Positions 18,662-27,846 of a stretch of DNA of 64,000 nt are shown here, one piece after another; the stretch's first letter is position 1, and the number at the start of each line of letters is the position of its first letter. Source of the stretch: Microbispora hainanensis (GTDB lineage: Bacteria > Actinomycetota > Actinomycetes > Streptosporangiales > Streptosporangiaceae); assembly GCF_036186745.1 (NCBI RefSeq), contig NZ_CP108086.1:3968001-4032000 (forward strand). The letters are read 5' to 3'. The notes beneath the pieces are model-generated. The model saw only the letters and a program-made list of their open reading frames with translations. It had not been told where the DNA came from and made no database searches. The translations under genes were made by a program, and so were the position numbers.

Positions 18662-19498
18662 TCAGCCCGGTTGGTCGCCCGTGGCGACGGGGCGGGCCGG
18701 GTCGGAGCTCCAGGCCGACCAAGAGCCGGGGTACAGCGCCGCGGTGACACCGAGCTTGGCGAGGGCGAGGATGTCGAGCGTGGCGCCCACGCCGCCGCCG
18801 CAGTAGACGCCGACGGCGCGCTCGCCGCCCACACCGAGGGCGGCGTAATCGGCGCGTAGGTCTTCGTCGCTCTTCAGGAGGCCGTCGGCGCCCAGGTTGC
18901 CGGCGCTCGGTCTGCTCAGCGCGCCGGGGATGTGGCCGCCACCGTTCAGGCCGGTGTAGGCGGCCTCGGGACGTGCGTCGAGAAGCACGCCGGAGCGGGC
19001 GAGTGCGGCGGCCTGGCCGGCGTCGAGCGTCGGCAGGGAGCCGGTTTTGACGGTGAGGTCGCCTTCGCGTTCCGGAGGGGCTTGTGTGACGAGTTCGCCG
19101 CCCGCCGCCTGCCACGCGTCGACGCCGCCGTCCAGGTAGCGCACGTCGGGGACCCCGGCCCACGTCAGCGTCCACCAGGCGCGTGCGGCGATGGCCGGGT
19201 TCTCCCGTGTGTACACGACGACGATCGAGTTCTCGTTGACGCCCCAGCGGCGTACCGACTCCTGGATCTGCCGCTCGCCCGGCAGCGGGTTGTTGCCGGA
19301 ACCAGGGTGGCGCGGGCCCGCGAGCTGTGAGATCAGTTCGACGACGTGTGCGCCTGGCAGCCGTCCCTGCTCGCCCTGCGCCGGGTCCAGCTTGCGCCGG
19401 ATCTCCAGCAGGACGACGTCCCTGCCCTTGGCCAGTTTGCGCCGCAGCTTTTCTGCGGAGATCACCGGGGACTTGACCTCGACGGGTGTCGCAGTCAT
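18662..19498 (-). CDS. Thiosulfate/3-mercaptopyruvate sulfurtransferase (rhodanese)
   Basis: A 278-residue two-domain rhodanese. The N-terminal domain (about 10-135) lacks a catalytic Cys, having VVVYTREN in its place, as normal for the structural half. The C-terminal domain (about 150-265) has the persulfide-forming Cys233 in VYCGGGVGA. The enzyme moves sulfane sulfur between donors and acceptors such as thiosulfate, mercaptopyruvate or cyanide. It is the last gene of the leftward operon of flavin monooxygenases and an ABC importer, so it probably handles sulfur released from an organosulfur substrate. The loop CGGGVGA does not match the CRKGVT or CG[ST]GVT types exactly, so donor preference is uncertain. 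Confidence 0.88.
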   Translation of the reverse strand: MTATPVEVKSPVISAEKLRRKLAKGRDVVLLEIRRKLDPAQGEQGRLPGAHVVELISQLAGPRHPGSGNNPLPGERQIQESVRRWGVNENSIVVVYTRENPAIAARAWWTLTWAGVPDVRYLDGGVDAWQAAGGELVTQAPPEREGDLTVKTGSLPTLDAGQAAALARSGVLLDARPEAAYTGLNGGGHIPGALSRPSAGNLGADGLLKSDEDLRADYAALGVGGERAVGVYCGGGVGATLDILALAKLGVTAALYPGSWSAWSSDPARPVATGDQPG

Positions 19499-19543
19499 AC
19501 GGGGTGCCTCGTACTTTCTCTGGAAAGGTGGGGGACGGTGAGC

Positions 19544-20497
19544 TCAGACGGCGGCGACGCTCTTCGCAGCGCGCAGTTCGAAGAGCCGGCGGGCATTGCC
19601 GGCCCGGATCCGCTCCTGTGCGGCCGCGTCGAGTCCGGCGGCGTCGAGGGCGTCGCCGACCAGTTCGGCGGAGATCGGGCGGCCCGGCCAGTCGCTGCCG
19701 ACGATGATCCGATCGACGCCGATGACTTCGGCGTAGTAGCGGATGAGCCACGGGTTCAACCGTGTGGTGTCGAAATAGATGTTCGCGGGGGCGCCGTCCG
19801 CGGACTTCCGCCGATACGCCGCCAGCTCATCGGTGGCGAAGTACAGCGCGCCGCTGCCGAGAGCGGTGAACACCAGGTGCAGGTCTGGCAGCCGGGCCGG
19901 CAGGTCGGCGTGGAGCGCCGACAGGAAACTGGCGCCGTTCTGCAGTCCGCGCCCGATCGAGTTGCCGGGGCGCCCGGCGGCCTTCACGAGTGCCTCCGCC
20001 TGCGGCGCGGCCACAGGGTGAACGAAGACCGGGACGCCGAGAGCGGCGGCCAGCTCCAGGGTTGGGAACGCCTCGGAGGAGCTGAGGAACCGGTCGTCGC
20101 GTGAGGAGTCGAGCACGATGCCGTGCAGGCCGAGCTCTTCGATCGCGTAGCGGGTCTGTTCCGCCCCGGCCTCGCCGGAGAACGCGTCGACCGTGGCGAG
20201 ACCGAGGAACACGTCGGGCCGTTCCCGGACGGCCTCGGCCAGGTACTCGTTCACCGTGTTGACCGCGGCCGTCTCGACCGGGCCGTTCAGGCCGAACAGC
20301 TGCTCGACGGGTGCGCTGAGGGCGCGCAGGTCGACGCCGCCGTCTATGCTCTCCCGGGCCAGCCCCGGGAGGTCCTCCAGGAGCTTTTTGGGGAACCCGG
20401 CGACCGGGCGCGGACGCTCGCCGCCGGGCACCCGCCAGCCCGGCGGGCGGTAGTGCGTGTGAATGTCGATGAGCCCGGCATCGGCAAGGGTGGTCAT
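19544..20497 (-). CDS. Amidohydrolase-family metal-dependent hydrolase (ACMSD-like)
   Basis: A 317-residue TIM-barrel amidohydrolase. The N-terminal metal motif is LIDIHTHYRPPGW (H-x-H), a later His lies in VPVFVHPVAAP, and the C-terminal Asp is in RIIVGSDWPGRP. This pattern fits amidohydrolase_2 (ACMSD and related decarboxylases or hydrolases). It lies between the rhodanese (45 bases) and an LLM monooxygenase (22 bases) in the same operon. A plausible role is hydrolysis or decarboxylation of the carbon skeleton left after oxidative desulfurisation. No substrate can be assigned from sequence. Confidence 0.85.
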   Translation of the reverse strand: MTTLADAGLIDIHTHYRPPGWRVPGGERPRPVAGFPKKLLEDLPGLARESIDGGVDLRALSAPVEQLFGLNGPVETAAVNTVNEYLAEAVRERPDVFLGLATVDAFSGEAGAEQTRYAIEELGLHGIVLDSSRDDRFLSSSEAFPTLELAAALGVPVFVHPVAAPQAEALVKAAGRPGNSIGRGLQNGASFLSALHADLPARLPDLHLVFTALGSGALYFATDELAAYRRKSADGAPANIYFDTTRLNPWLIRYYAEVIGVDRIIVGSDWPGRPISAELVGDALDAAGLDAAAQERIRAGNARRLFELRAAKSVAAV

Positions 20498-20519
20498 GTC
20501 ATCGCTCCGATCTCGCCGG

Positions 20520-21836
20520 TCAGCGCGGCGTGGGCAGACCGTAATGGCCGCGCAGAGTCGTCTCGGTGTATTCCTTGCGGTAGATCCCCTTCGCCTGCAG
20601 CAGGGGGACGACGTGGTCGACGAAGATCTCCAGGCCGTCGGGGAACGTGGGCGCCTTGTAGTTGAACCCGTCGGCGGCGCCGGTCGTGAACCACAGTTCG
20701 ATGTCGTCGGCGACCTGCTCCGGCGTCCCGACGAACACGTAGTGGCCGTGCGCCGCGATGTCCCACTCGATCACCTGCCTGGCGGTGAGGCGCGCCTCGA
20801 CCGCCTTGGTGCGCAGTGCCTCGACCCGGCTCCTGAACGTGCTGGTCGCGATCGAGTGCTCCCACAACGAGTCCGGGATCGGCTTGTCGAGATCGACGCC
20901 CGACACGTCCAGCCCGTCGCCGCGCGCGACCTCCTCGATCGCTCCCTCGATGTCGATCAGCTGGTTCAGTTCGTCGAACGTGGCCTGCGCCTCCGCCTCG
21001 GTGCTGCCGACGACGGCGAGATAACCGGGCAGGACGTGCGCGTGCCCGGGGTCGCGTCCCGCTTCGGAGACCCGGCGCTTGAAGTCGCGGTAGAACTCGC
21101 GTGCCGCCTCGATTGTCGGCTGGGCGGTGAAGATGGCGTCCGCGTGGCGGGCGCCCTGCGAGCGGCCGAAGTCGGAGTCGCCGGCATGGAAGATGAGCGG
21201 ACGCCCCTGCGGTGAGCGGGGCACGTTGAACACCGCGTCGATCTGGAAGTGCTTGCCCTGGAAGGGCACGCGGTGGACCTTGCCCGGGTCCAGGAACACC
21301 CCGGTCTCCTGATCGGCGATCACCGCGTCCGGCTCCCAGCTCTCCCAGAGCGCCTTGACGATCTGGATGAACTCCTCCGACCGCTCGTAGCGCAGGGCGT
21401 GCTCGGGGTGGGCGGACGGGCCGAAGTTGGCAGCGGTCGCGGCGTTGGACCCGGTCACGGCGTTCCATCCGGCGCGGCCACGGGTGAGCAGGTCGAGCGA
21501 GGCGATCTGCCGTGCCGTGTTGTACGGCTCGGAGTACGTCGTCGAGACCGTCGAGGCGAGCCCGAGGTGGGTGGTGACGGCGGCGAGCACTCCCAGCAGC
21601 GTTATCGGCTCGGGCTTCGTCTGGCCCCCGGACGGCTGCACGGGGCCGAGGTTCGGTCCGTCGGCGAAGAACACCGCGTCGAACAGGCCGCGCTCGGCGG
21701 TCTTTGCCGTACGGATGTTGAAGTCGATGTCCCAGAGCTGGTGGGGATCGACGCCGGGGTGCCGCCATGCGGCCCGGTGGTTGCCGTACCAGTTGCCGAA
21801 CAGGTTCAGATGAAGTTCGCGGGTGTGGTCGGTCAT
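20520..21836 (-). CDS. LLM-class flavin-dependent monooxygenase (NtaA/SnaA/DszA family)
   Basis: A 438-residue FMNH2-dependent monooxygenase of the NtaA/SnaA/DszA branch of bacterial luciferase-like enzymes. Family landmarks are LHLNLFGNWYGNHRAAWRHP at the start, ERGLFDAVFFADGPN, SLDLLTRGRAGWNAVTGSN and GRPLIFHAGDSDFGR. These enzymes use reduced FMN from a separate reductase to cleave C-S or C-N bonds. The ATG at 21836 begins MTDHTREL; the frame is open much further upstream, but only through antisense of the neighbouring flavoprotein. It is in the sulfur operon, 52 bases after the FMO-like gene. Confidence 0.9.
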   Translation of the reverse strand: MTDHTRELHLNLFGNWYGNHRAAWRHPGVDPHQLWDIDFNIRTAKTAERGLFDAVFFADGPNLGPVQPSGGQTKPEPITLLGVLAAVTTHLGLASTVSTTYSEPYNTARQIASLDLLTRGRAGWNAVTGSNAATAANFGPSAHPEHALRYERSEEFIQIVKALWESWEPDAVIADQETGVFLDPGKVHRVPFQGKHFQIDAVFNVPRSPQGRPLIFHAGDSDFGRSQGARHADAIFTAQPTIEAAREFYRDFKRRVSEAGRDPGHAHVLPGYLAVVGSTEAEAQATFDELNQLIDIEGAIEEVARGDGLDVSGVDLDKPIPDSLWEHSIATSTFRSRVEALRTKAVEARLTARQVIEWDIAAHGHYVFVGTPEQVADDIELWFTTGAADGFNYKAPTFPDGLEIFVDHVVPLLQAKGIYRKEYTETTLRGHYGLPTPR

Positions 21837-21888
21837 GGTCGTGTCGCAGTCTCCTCGATGGGTCGTTGTCCGTTCGCCGGCCGGCCGC

Positions 21889-23328
21889 TCAGCCGATCGC
21901 CGCCTTCGCGTCGACGTCGGGACGCCAGACGGCGTGGGCGTAGTGCGCGGTGAAGGACTCCTCCGGGGCTGCGGCGGCGGGCGGCTTCGGCCGCTGCCAG
22001 TCGGCGAGGAAGAGGTCACGGCTGATCGCCTCGACCAGGCGCGGCACGCCGGTGCGCAGGCTGGGGATGTCGCCGACGGGACGGCCGAAGCTCTGCGCCG
22101 CGGCGACGTTGAACACGTGGACGTCACGCAGCCACGGAGCCGAGCCGGGCACGCGCTCGGTGAGCTCGTAGCCGTCACCGAGATAGGGGTACGCGCCGAG
22201 GCTCTCGGAGCGGAGTGCGGCCGGGGGCTCGTACACGTCCCGCCACAGTGCGATGTCCTCGGCCAGACGCCGCAGCTCCGGCCGGGTGCGCGGGTCGTAC
22301 TGGTAGCCGGTCCCGGCGATGACGAAGTCGTAGGCGTGTGTGCCGTCGGCCGCCTCGACGACGACCCTGCCGTCCTCTTCACGCAGCGCCGTCCACGGCG
22401 CGTTGAAGTGCAGGCGCAGGTTCGGGAAGGCGACCGCGCGCAGCACGGTGTCCAGCGGGCTGGTCGACCCCTTGTTCGCCTGGTTCCACCGGTTCTGCCA
22501 GCGCGCCGCGTCGGGCAGCCGGTGGAAGTTCTCCTGCGCGCCGGGGTTCGGCACGTTGCCTCCGGTGGGCTGGATGACCAGTTCGGCGCGGTAGGAGAAC
22601 ACGTGCACCTCGCGGGCGCCGGACTCCAGCGCGACCGCGGCGGCGTCGAGCGCGGAGGTGGCGGCACCGAGGATGCCGACATCCTTGCCGTCCAGCCCGG
22701 CGAAGTCGATCTCGTGGCCGGTATGGGCGCGGAGATGTTCCGGCAGCCCTTCGAAGATCGCGGGGATGTACGGGCCGCCGGTCCCCTCGACGCCTGTCGC
22801 GAGGACGATCTTGCGCACCACCTCGGTCTGCCGCTGCCCGTCGACGTCCAGGTGCAGCCGCAGCAGTCCGTCGACCGGCTCGATGTCCGCGACCCTGGTC
22901 CGGTAGCGGACCTCCACGCCGACCTGCCGCTGGAACCATTCGATGTAGTCGGCCCAGTCGGTGCGGGCGATACGTCCGATGGCCCGGAACGCCTCCTCGC
23001 CGTGCAGTCCCTCGTACCAGGCCTGGAATCCGATCGCCGGGTTGCCGAGCTCAGGGCCGGAACGGGTCTTCGGCGTACGCAGGGTGTTCATCCGCGCCCG
23101 GGTCCGCCACACGCCGGTTTTCGCCTGGTCGGCCGCCTCTATGACGGTGACTCTGGAGATGCCGGCGCGGCGCAGGGCGTACGCGATGGTCACGCCGCTC
23201 TGCCCTCCGCCGATGATCGCGACGTCGTGGTCCACGCCGGGAACCGGGGCGACCCAGTTGCCGGGGTCGGCGCCGAGCAGCCGCAGCGACTCCTGCGCCG
23301 CGCGGTCGACATCGTGGTGCTTGCTCAT
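21889..23328 (-). CDS. FMO-like NAD(P)-binding flavoprotein monooxygenase
   Basis: A 479-residue class B-type flavoprotein. The FAD-binding Rossmann motif is HDVAIIGGGQSGVTIAYAL (about 35-53). The second nucleotide-binding region is GKDVGILGAATSALDAAAVA (about 215-234). The later FVIAGTGYQYD segment is typical of N-hydroxylating or Baeyer-Villiger enzymes. Unlike LLM enzymes it reduces its own FAD with NAD(P)H. In this operon it could oxidise a sulfide, thiol or amine intermediate. ATG 23328 gives MSKHHDVDRAAQESL. Both Gly-rich motifs look intact. Substrate unknown. Confidence 0.85.
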   Translation of the reverse strand: MSKHHDVDRAAQESLRLLGADPGNWVAPVPGVDHDVAIIGGGQSGVTIAYALRRAGISRVTVIEAADQAKTGVWRTRARMNTLRTPKTRSGPELGNPAIGFQAWYEGLHGEEAFRAIGRIARTDWADYIEWFQRQVGVEVRYRTRVADIEPVDGLLRLHLDVDGQRQTEVVRKIVLATGVEGTGGPYIPAIFEGLPEHLRAHTGHEIDFAGLDGKDVGILGAATSALDAAAVALESGAREVHVFSYRAELVIQPTGGNVPNPGAQENFHRLPDAARWQNRWNQANKGSTSPLDTVLRAVAFPNLRLHFNAPWTALREEDGRVVVEAADGTHAYDFVIAGTGYQYDPRTRPELRRLAEDIALWRDVYEPPAALRSESLGAYPYLGDGYELTERVPGSAPWLRDVHVFNVAAAQSFGRPVGDIPSLRTGVPRLVEAISRDLFLADWQRPKPPAAAAPEESFTAHYAHAVWRPDVDAKAAIG

Positions 23329-23358
23329 CGTGTCCTGCCTTCTACACGGGGGTGGGGG

Positions 23359-23859
23359 TCAGGCGTGCGCGTAGGCCGCACGCAGCGCGGGGAGGATGTG
23401 CTCCCTGAGAAGGTCGATCTGTTCGAGCATCTGGTCGAAGGCGCCGCCGGGCTGGTCGATGGAGAACATCTGCCGCTGGTAGCCGCCGTACTGCTCCTGG
23501 AAGTGGGCGATCTTGTCGAGGACCTGGGCCGGGCTGCCCACGGTCAGCGCGCTATGCCGGATCGCCTCCTCAAGGGTGTCGTAGGGCCACTTGGACAGGT
23601 CGGGACGCTGCGCCTCGAACTCGCGCAGCGCGTCCTGGGAGCGGAGACCGACGTGCACCTTCGCGCCCGATCCGACCGGCGCGGACTCCGCGGTGCCGTG
23701 TCCGTGGGCGGCGTAGCGCTCGCGGAAGTACCGGACGTGCGGCGCCGCCTGCTCCGCGCGCTGCGCGAGCTTCACCAGACCCCGCAGACGCTCGGTGGCG
23801 GTCGCGCCCACGGACGGGTCGCCGGCGAGGTTGCCGGTGCTGAAGATCCCGATTTCCAT
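23359..23859 (-). pseudogene. LLM-class oxidoreductase collapsed by in-frame internal deletion
   Basis: The frame encodes only 166 residues but contains both ends of a roughly 350-residue LLM flavoprotein of the CE1758 type. The true N-terminus is MEIGIFSTGNLAGDP...GLVKLAQRAEQA (1-38). It is followed at once by what is normally residue about 230 onward, HVRYFRERYAAHGHG...LTVGSPAQVLDKI...YQRQMFSID...LEQIDLLREHILPALR. About 190 residues of the TIM barrel, including the flavin and substrate pocket, are missing with no frameshift, so it should be inactive. It is still translated in the operon, 5 bases after the preceding gene. A cropped but stable protein with another role cannot be excluded. Confidence 0.7.
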
Positions 23860-23864
23860 GGCCG

Positions 23865-25262
23865 TCAGGCGGTCCTCGCGATGGCCGGCCGGTCGAAGTG
23901 CTCCCGGAACGTCGTGCTGGTGTAGGCCTTGCGGAACAGGCCGCGACGCTGGAGCTCCGGCACCACCAGGTCGACGAACGCGTCCAGCGAGCCCGGCTGG
24001 TATGGCGGGAAGACGACGACGCCGTCGAGCTTGCGGTCCTCGAAGTTCTCCTCGATCCAGTCGGCCACCTCCTGCCCGGAACCGACGACCGGCACCTGGT
24101 TGGCGGGGCCGTTGGCGATGAAGTGGTCGAGGTCGGCGAGAGTGATGTCCTCGTCGCCGAAGCCGAGGAAGGCGTCCTTCACGATCCATGCCGAAGCGGG
24201 GTTCGCGGTGACGTCCACGACGTCCTTGACCTTGTCCTTCGACCCGGCGTTGCCGAGGTCCACGCCAAGTACGCGCCCGAGTTCGCGCGCGTCGAACGGC
24301 ACGACCGAGAGGTCCTGGATCTCGCGGAACCTGGCGTGAGCGGCCGACGAGGTCTCGTCGACGTAGAACGTGATGCCGGGCAGCAGATAGTAGGCGTCCG
24401 GGTCGCGTCCGTAGCTCGCGGCCAGCGCCTTCTGCGTCTGGTAATACTCGGCCTGCTTGTCGGCGAAGGGGATGAAGCGGACGTCCGCGTACTTGGCGCC
24501 GAACTCGAACGACCGCTGGGAAGTGCCCGCCACGATCAGCGGCGGGCGGCGCTGCGGGGACGGCGGGATGTTCAGCGGCCCCTCGACACTGAAATGCCTG
24601 CCGCGGAAGGAAGTCGGCTGGATCTTGCTGAGATCGAGGAACCGTCCGCCCTCCCGGTCGCCGACGTACCAGCCGTCCTGCCAGCCGTCCCACAGCGACC
24701 AGAGGATCTGGATGAACTCCTCCGCGCGATCCCATCGGGCGTCGCCGTCGGGCTGCTCGTCGAATCCGTAGTTGCGCGCCGCGTCGTCGCTGCGCCCGGT
24801 GACGATGTTGATCGCGGCGCGGCCCCGGCTGAGGTGGTCGAGGGTCGCGGTCTGGCGGGCGACGTTGAACGGGTGCTGGTAGGTCGTGTTGAACGTCGAT
24901 ACGAGCCCGATGCGCGTGGTCAGCGCGGCGACGTAGGCGTTCGCGGTGAAGCTGTCGAGCTTGAACAGCCCGTTGGGAGTCCAGTAGTGCTCGCCGTCGA
25001 CCAGGTTCACGACGCCGTTGGCGGCGGTGTCGGCCGACCAGTTCTGCTTGCGGCCCCCCGGCTTGCCGGGAAGCCGGGAGGACTCGCCGTTGCCGAGGAA
25101 CAAGTAGTCGAACAGCCCTCGTTCGGCGGTCTGCGCGGTCGCCCGGTAGAAGTCCGGGTCGCCCTCAAGGACCTTGTAGTGGCGCCGGCGCCGCCAGCCC
25201 GTGCCGTGGCGCCCCTCGGGCCAGATGGAGTGCCCCAGCTTCACATGCCGTCTCTCACTCAT
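23865..25262 (-). CDS. LLM-class flavin-dependent monooxygenase (NtaA/DmoA family)
   Basis: A 465-residue FMNH2-dependent monooxygenase related to NtaA, SnaA and DmoA (dimethylsulfide monooxygenase). Recognisable segments are KLGHSIWPEGRHGTGWR, ERGLFDYLFLGNG, DHLSRGRAAINIVTGRSDDA and PPLIVAGTSQRSFEFG. The partner reductase is probably encoded at 31339-31845. The start at 25262 overlaps the MFS stop by 4 bases (ATGA), showing translational coupling. Together with the LLM genes at 20520 and 26776 it suggests stepwise oxidation of one substrate or parallel use of several organosulfur compounds. Confidence 0.9.
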   Translation of the reverse strand: MSERRHVKLGHSIWPEGRHGTGWRRRRHYKVLEGDPDFYRATAQTAERGLFDYLFLGNGESSRLPGKPGGRKQNWSADTAANGVVNLVDGEHYWTPNGLFKLDSFTANAYVAALTTRIGLVSTFNTTYQHPFNVARQTATLDHLSRGRAAINIVTGRSDDAARNYGFDEQPDGDARWDRAEEFIQILWSLWDGWQDGWYVGDREGGRFLDLSKIQPTSFRGRHFSVEGPLNIPPSPQRRPPLIVAGTSQRSFEFGAKYADVRFIPFADKQAEYYQTQKALAASYGRDPDAYYLLPGITFYVDETSSAAHARFREIQDLSVVPFDARELGRVLGVDLGNAGSKDKVKDVVDVTANPASAWIVKDAFLGFGDEDITLADLDHFIANGPANQVPVVGSGQEVADWIEENFEDRKLDGVVVFPPYQPGSLDAFVDLVVPELQRRGLFRKAYTSTTFREHFDRPAIARTA

Positions 25263-26779
25263 GTCCGTGCTCCTGCTTTCGTAGTCCTGTCGATCGGTTC
25301 ACTTGGTGTCCGGTAGAGCCGCGTCCGGACGAGGTCTGTCACCGTCGCCCACACGGCGAGCGCGAAGAAGAGCCCGGCCGCGACCACGCCGGCGACGAGC
25401 GCGCTGTCGTAGGTGGACCGCCCGGCGTTCGTCAGCTCCCCCGCGTGCCCGTAGACCACGGCATAGAAAGCCGCCGAGGTGGCCGCGATGCCGAGCGAGT
25501 TGCCGATGCGCTGAGTAAGGTGGCCGATCGAGGCGGCGAGGCTGCCCTTCTCGGCCGGTACGTCGCTCAGCAGCAGCACATGGTTGGGGGAGATCACCAT
25601 GCCGCTGCCGAGCCCGTTGAGGATCTGCGCCACGGTGACCACCGCGATCGCGGGGCGTTGCGCGAGGAGGTTCACGGCCAGGACGGAGACGAGGATCCCC
25701 GCGGCCGACGTGAACAGGCCGGTCAGAGTGATGACGCGGCCCCATCGCAGCACCCGCCGCGCCGCCCAGCGCGCTCCGAAGGCGGAGGCCGCCGAAGACG
25801 GCAGCAGCACGAGAGCGGCGAGGAACGGCGAGAGCCCGAGCGCGAGCTGCAGGTACAGCATCATCACGAGCCCCACGCCGGGTCCGGCGGCCAGCCACGA
25901 CGCGGCGACGAGCAGCGCGTTCCGGTACGAGCGGGTGCGCAGCAGCTCCCCGTCCAGCAGCGGGAGCAGGCCACGTCCGAGGTAGCGGCGTTCCCATCGC
26001 AGGAACAGCACGGCGAAGACGGCGGCGGGGACGAGCGCCGACCACCGGGCCGCGCTGTCGCCCGGCAGGCCGGTGGTCAGCACGAGCGGGAACAGCACCA
26101 GCAGCACGGTGACACCGAGAAGCACGGCGCCGATGGGGTCGAAGCTGCGGGTGATCGTCGTCATGACCGGCTGCGTCCGGGGCAGGTGGCGAGCACCGGC
26201 GGCGAACAGTGCGACCCCGACGGGGACGTTCATCAGGAAGATCCACCGCCAGCCCTGGTCCGCACCGCCCACGGTCATGAGCAGGCCAGCGATGCCGGGC
26301 CCGGACGCGGTCGCGACGGCGGTCATCACGCCGTAGGCGCCGAACGCCCGGCCCCGGTCGGCCCCGCCGAACAGCTGCTGGATCACCCCGATCGTCTGCG
26401 GCATCAGGATCCCGGCCGCGACACCGAGCAGGACGCGTCCCGCGATCAGCGTCCGCAGGTCCGCCGCGAGGCCGCAGGCGAGGCTGGAGGCGATGTACAG
26501 CAGCAGCCCGACGCGGATCAGCTGGTGTCTGCGGCCCTGGTCGCCGAGGCGTCCGAAGGGCACGAGCGTGAGGCCGAACGCCACGACGTATCCCGCGGAA
26601 ATGAGCTGCAGGCTCGTCGGGCCGACGTGCAGCGAGCGGGCGATCGCGGGTAGCGCCACGTTCGCGTCGCTGATGCCGACCAGCAGGACCCCCGACAGGA
26701 TCGACGCGACGTACAGGGCGCGCCACCGCGATCTGTCGTCCATGTGCGTGGTGCCGGCCGGCACTGTCCCCGGACTCAT
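25259..26779 (-). CDS. MFS transporter, DHA2-like
   Basis: A polytopic membrane protein of about 506 residues with the DHA2 signatures GWRWIFLMNVPVGVALF and RGRAFGAYGVM in a 14-helix pattern. It is embedded in the sulfur operon with ATGA overlaps at both ends (start 26777-26779 on the stop of the gene upstream; stop on the start of the LLM gene downstream). I chose ATG 26779, which has GGAG five bases upstream; a further in-frame ATG at 26794 would overlap the previous gene more. Likely jobs are export of a desulfurised product or of a toxic analogue such as excess sulfite. This is inference from context. Confidence 0.85.
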   Translation of the reverse strand: MSPGTVPAGTTHMDDRSRWRALYVASILSGVLLVGISDANVALPAIARSLHVGPTSLQLISAGYVVAFGLTLVPFGRLGDQGRRHQLIRVGLLLYIASSLACGLAADLRTLIAGRVLLGVAAGILMPQTIGVIQQLFGGADRGRAFGAYGVMTAVATASGPGIAGLLMTVGGADQGWRWIFLMNVPVGVALFAAGARHLPRTQPVMTTITRSFDPIGAVLLGVTVLLVLFPLVLTTGLPGDSAARWSALVPAAVFAVLFLRWERRYLGRGLLPLLDGELLRTRSYRNALLVAASWLAAGPGVGLVMMLYLQLALGLSPFLAALVLLPSSAASAFGARWAARRVLRWGRVITLTGLFTSAAGILVSVLAVNLLAQRPAIAVVTVAQILNGLGSGMVISPNHVLLLSDVPAEKGSLAASIGHLTQRIGNSLGIAATSAAFYAVVYGHAGELTNAGRSTYDSALVAGVVAAGLFFALAVWATVTDLVRTRLYRTPSEPIDRTTKAGART

Positions 26780-27846
26780 CGCTCCGGCGTCCATCCGAGC
26801 CTCGGTGCCACCTCGGCCGCGATCCGCTCCAGGCCCTCCAGCGCGACGTCCACCGTGCGTTTGCGGCCGAGCCCGGCAGCCGCGTCCTCGATGATGTTGG
26901 TGACGGCGATGAGATGGTCCACCTCGGGCAGCAGCGCGGCGTCGTCCCGGAGGGCCTGCGCCGTCTGGGACGGCGAGCCGGTCGCGACGTTCATCGACGC
27001 GAGCACCTGGTCGTCGGTCAGGTCACGGGAGTCGATCCCGTTGACCTTCGCGAGACGGGCCCGGCCGGCCTTCAGGAACGGGCCCAGCGCCGCCAGCGCC
27101 GACTCACGTGAGTCGGCGGGGTAGATCATCCGGATGCCGCCGAGCCGCGGCCGCAGGCTGCCCGCCACCTCGGCCGGGGCCTCGACGGGACCCGTCTCCG
27201 CCCACTGGGCCAGGTACGCGTCGATGATCGGCCGCTGCTGGGTCCGGGCGTCCAGGGTCGCGGTGCCGAACAGCAGGCCGAGGCCGGTGAGCGCGGCACG
27301 GCGGGCCGACGCGGCACTGCCCGCGGTGCGCCAGAGCCGGCGCGACAACGGCGTGCCGTCCACCGGCAGGGTCAGGTCGGTGCCCCGCAGTGGGTGGCCC
27401 GCGAGGGCGCCCTGCAACACGGCGAGGTTCTCGTCGAACAGCGCCGTCGCCCGTGCCTTGTCACGGCCGAAGGCGGCGTACTTGTCGATGTTGGCGTTGC
27501 CGGTCCCGAGGCCGAGCTGCAGACGCCCCCGGGAGATCCCGTCCAGCGTGAGCGCGTCTTCGGCGAGCTGGACGGGGTCGGTGATCGGCAACGTCACCAC
27601 CGCGACGCCGAGCCCGATGCGCCCGGTCGCCACGGCGACCGGCGCAAGAGAGATCAGCGGTGACGGAGCCGATCCCTCCTCTCCGCCGGCCAGCAGGTGC
27701 TGCGCCACGAATCCGACGTCGTACCCGAGTGCCTCGGCTCCCACGAAGAGGCGGACGAGCTCCTCATGCGCCTCCCCTCGTCCGGAGGCGGAGCGCACGT
27801 GGGTGAAGAAGCCCAGCTTGAATGGCTTGCGCGCGGGCGGACTCAC
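26776..27846 (-). CDS. LLM-class flavin-dependent oxidoreductase
   Basis: A 356-residue luciferase-like protein of a smaller subgroup than the NtaA types. Landmarks are FKLGFFTHVRSASG, GYDVGFVAQHLLAGGEEG, ATGRIGLGVAVVTLPITDP and DGISRGRLQLGLGTGNAN. It should bind reduced FMN or F420; which one cannot be decided here, although the operon supplies an FMN reductase-type partner. ATG 27846 overlaps the permease stop by 4 bases. It directly follows the importer genes, so it may act first on the imported compound. Confidence 0.88.
   Translation of the reverse strand: MSPPARKPFKLGFFTHVRSASGRGEAHEELVRLFVGAEALGYDVGFVAQHLLAGGEEGSAPSPLISLAPVAVATGRIGLGVAVVTLPITDPVQLAEDALTLDGISRGRLQLGLGTGNANIDKYAAFGRDKARATALFDENLAVLQGALAGHPLRGTDLTLPVDGTPLSRRLWRTAGSAASARRAALTGLGLLFGTATLDARTQQRPIIDAYLAQWAETGPVEAPAEVAGSLRPRLGGIRMIYPADSRESALAALGPFLKAGRARLAKVNGIDSRDLTDDQVLASMNVATGSPSQTAQALRDDAALLPEVDHLIAVTNIIEDAAAGLGRKRTVDVALEGLERIAAEVAPRLGWTPER

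Noticed and set aside
20520-22682. A 720-residue version of the LLM monooxygenase
   Set aside because: The first 281 residues are antisense translation of the FMO-like gene; the family N-terminus begins at ATG 21836.
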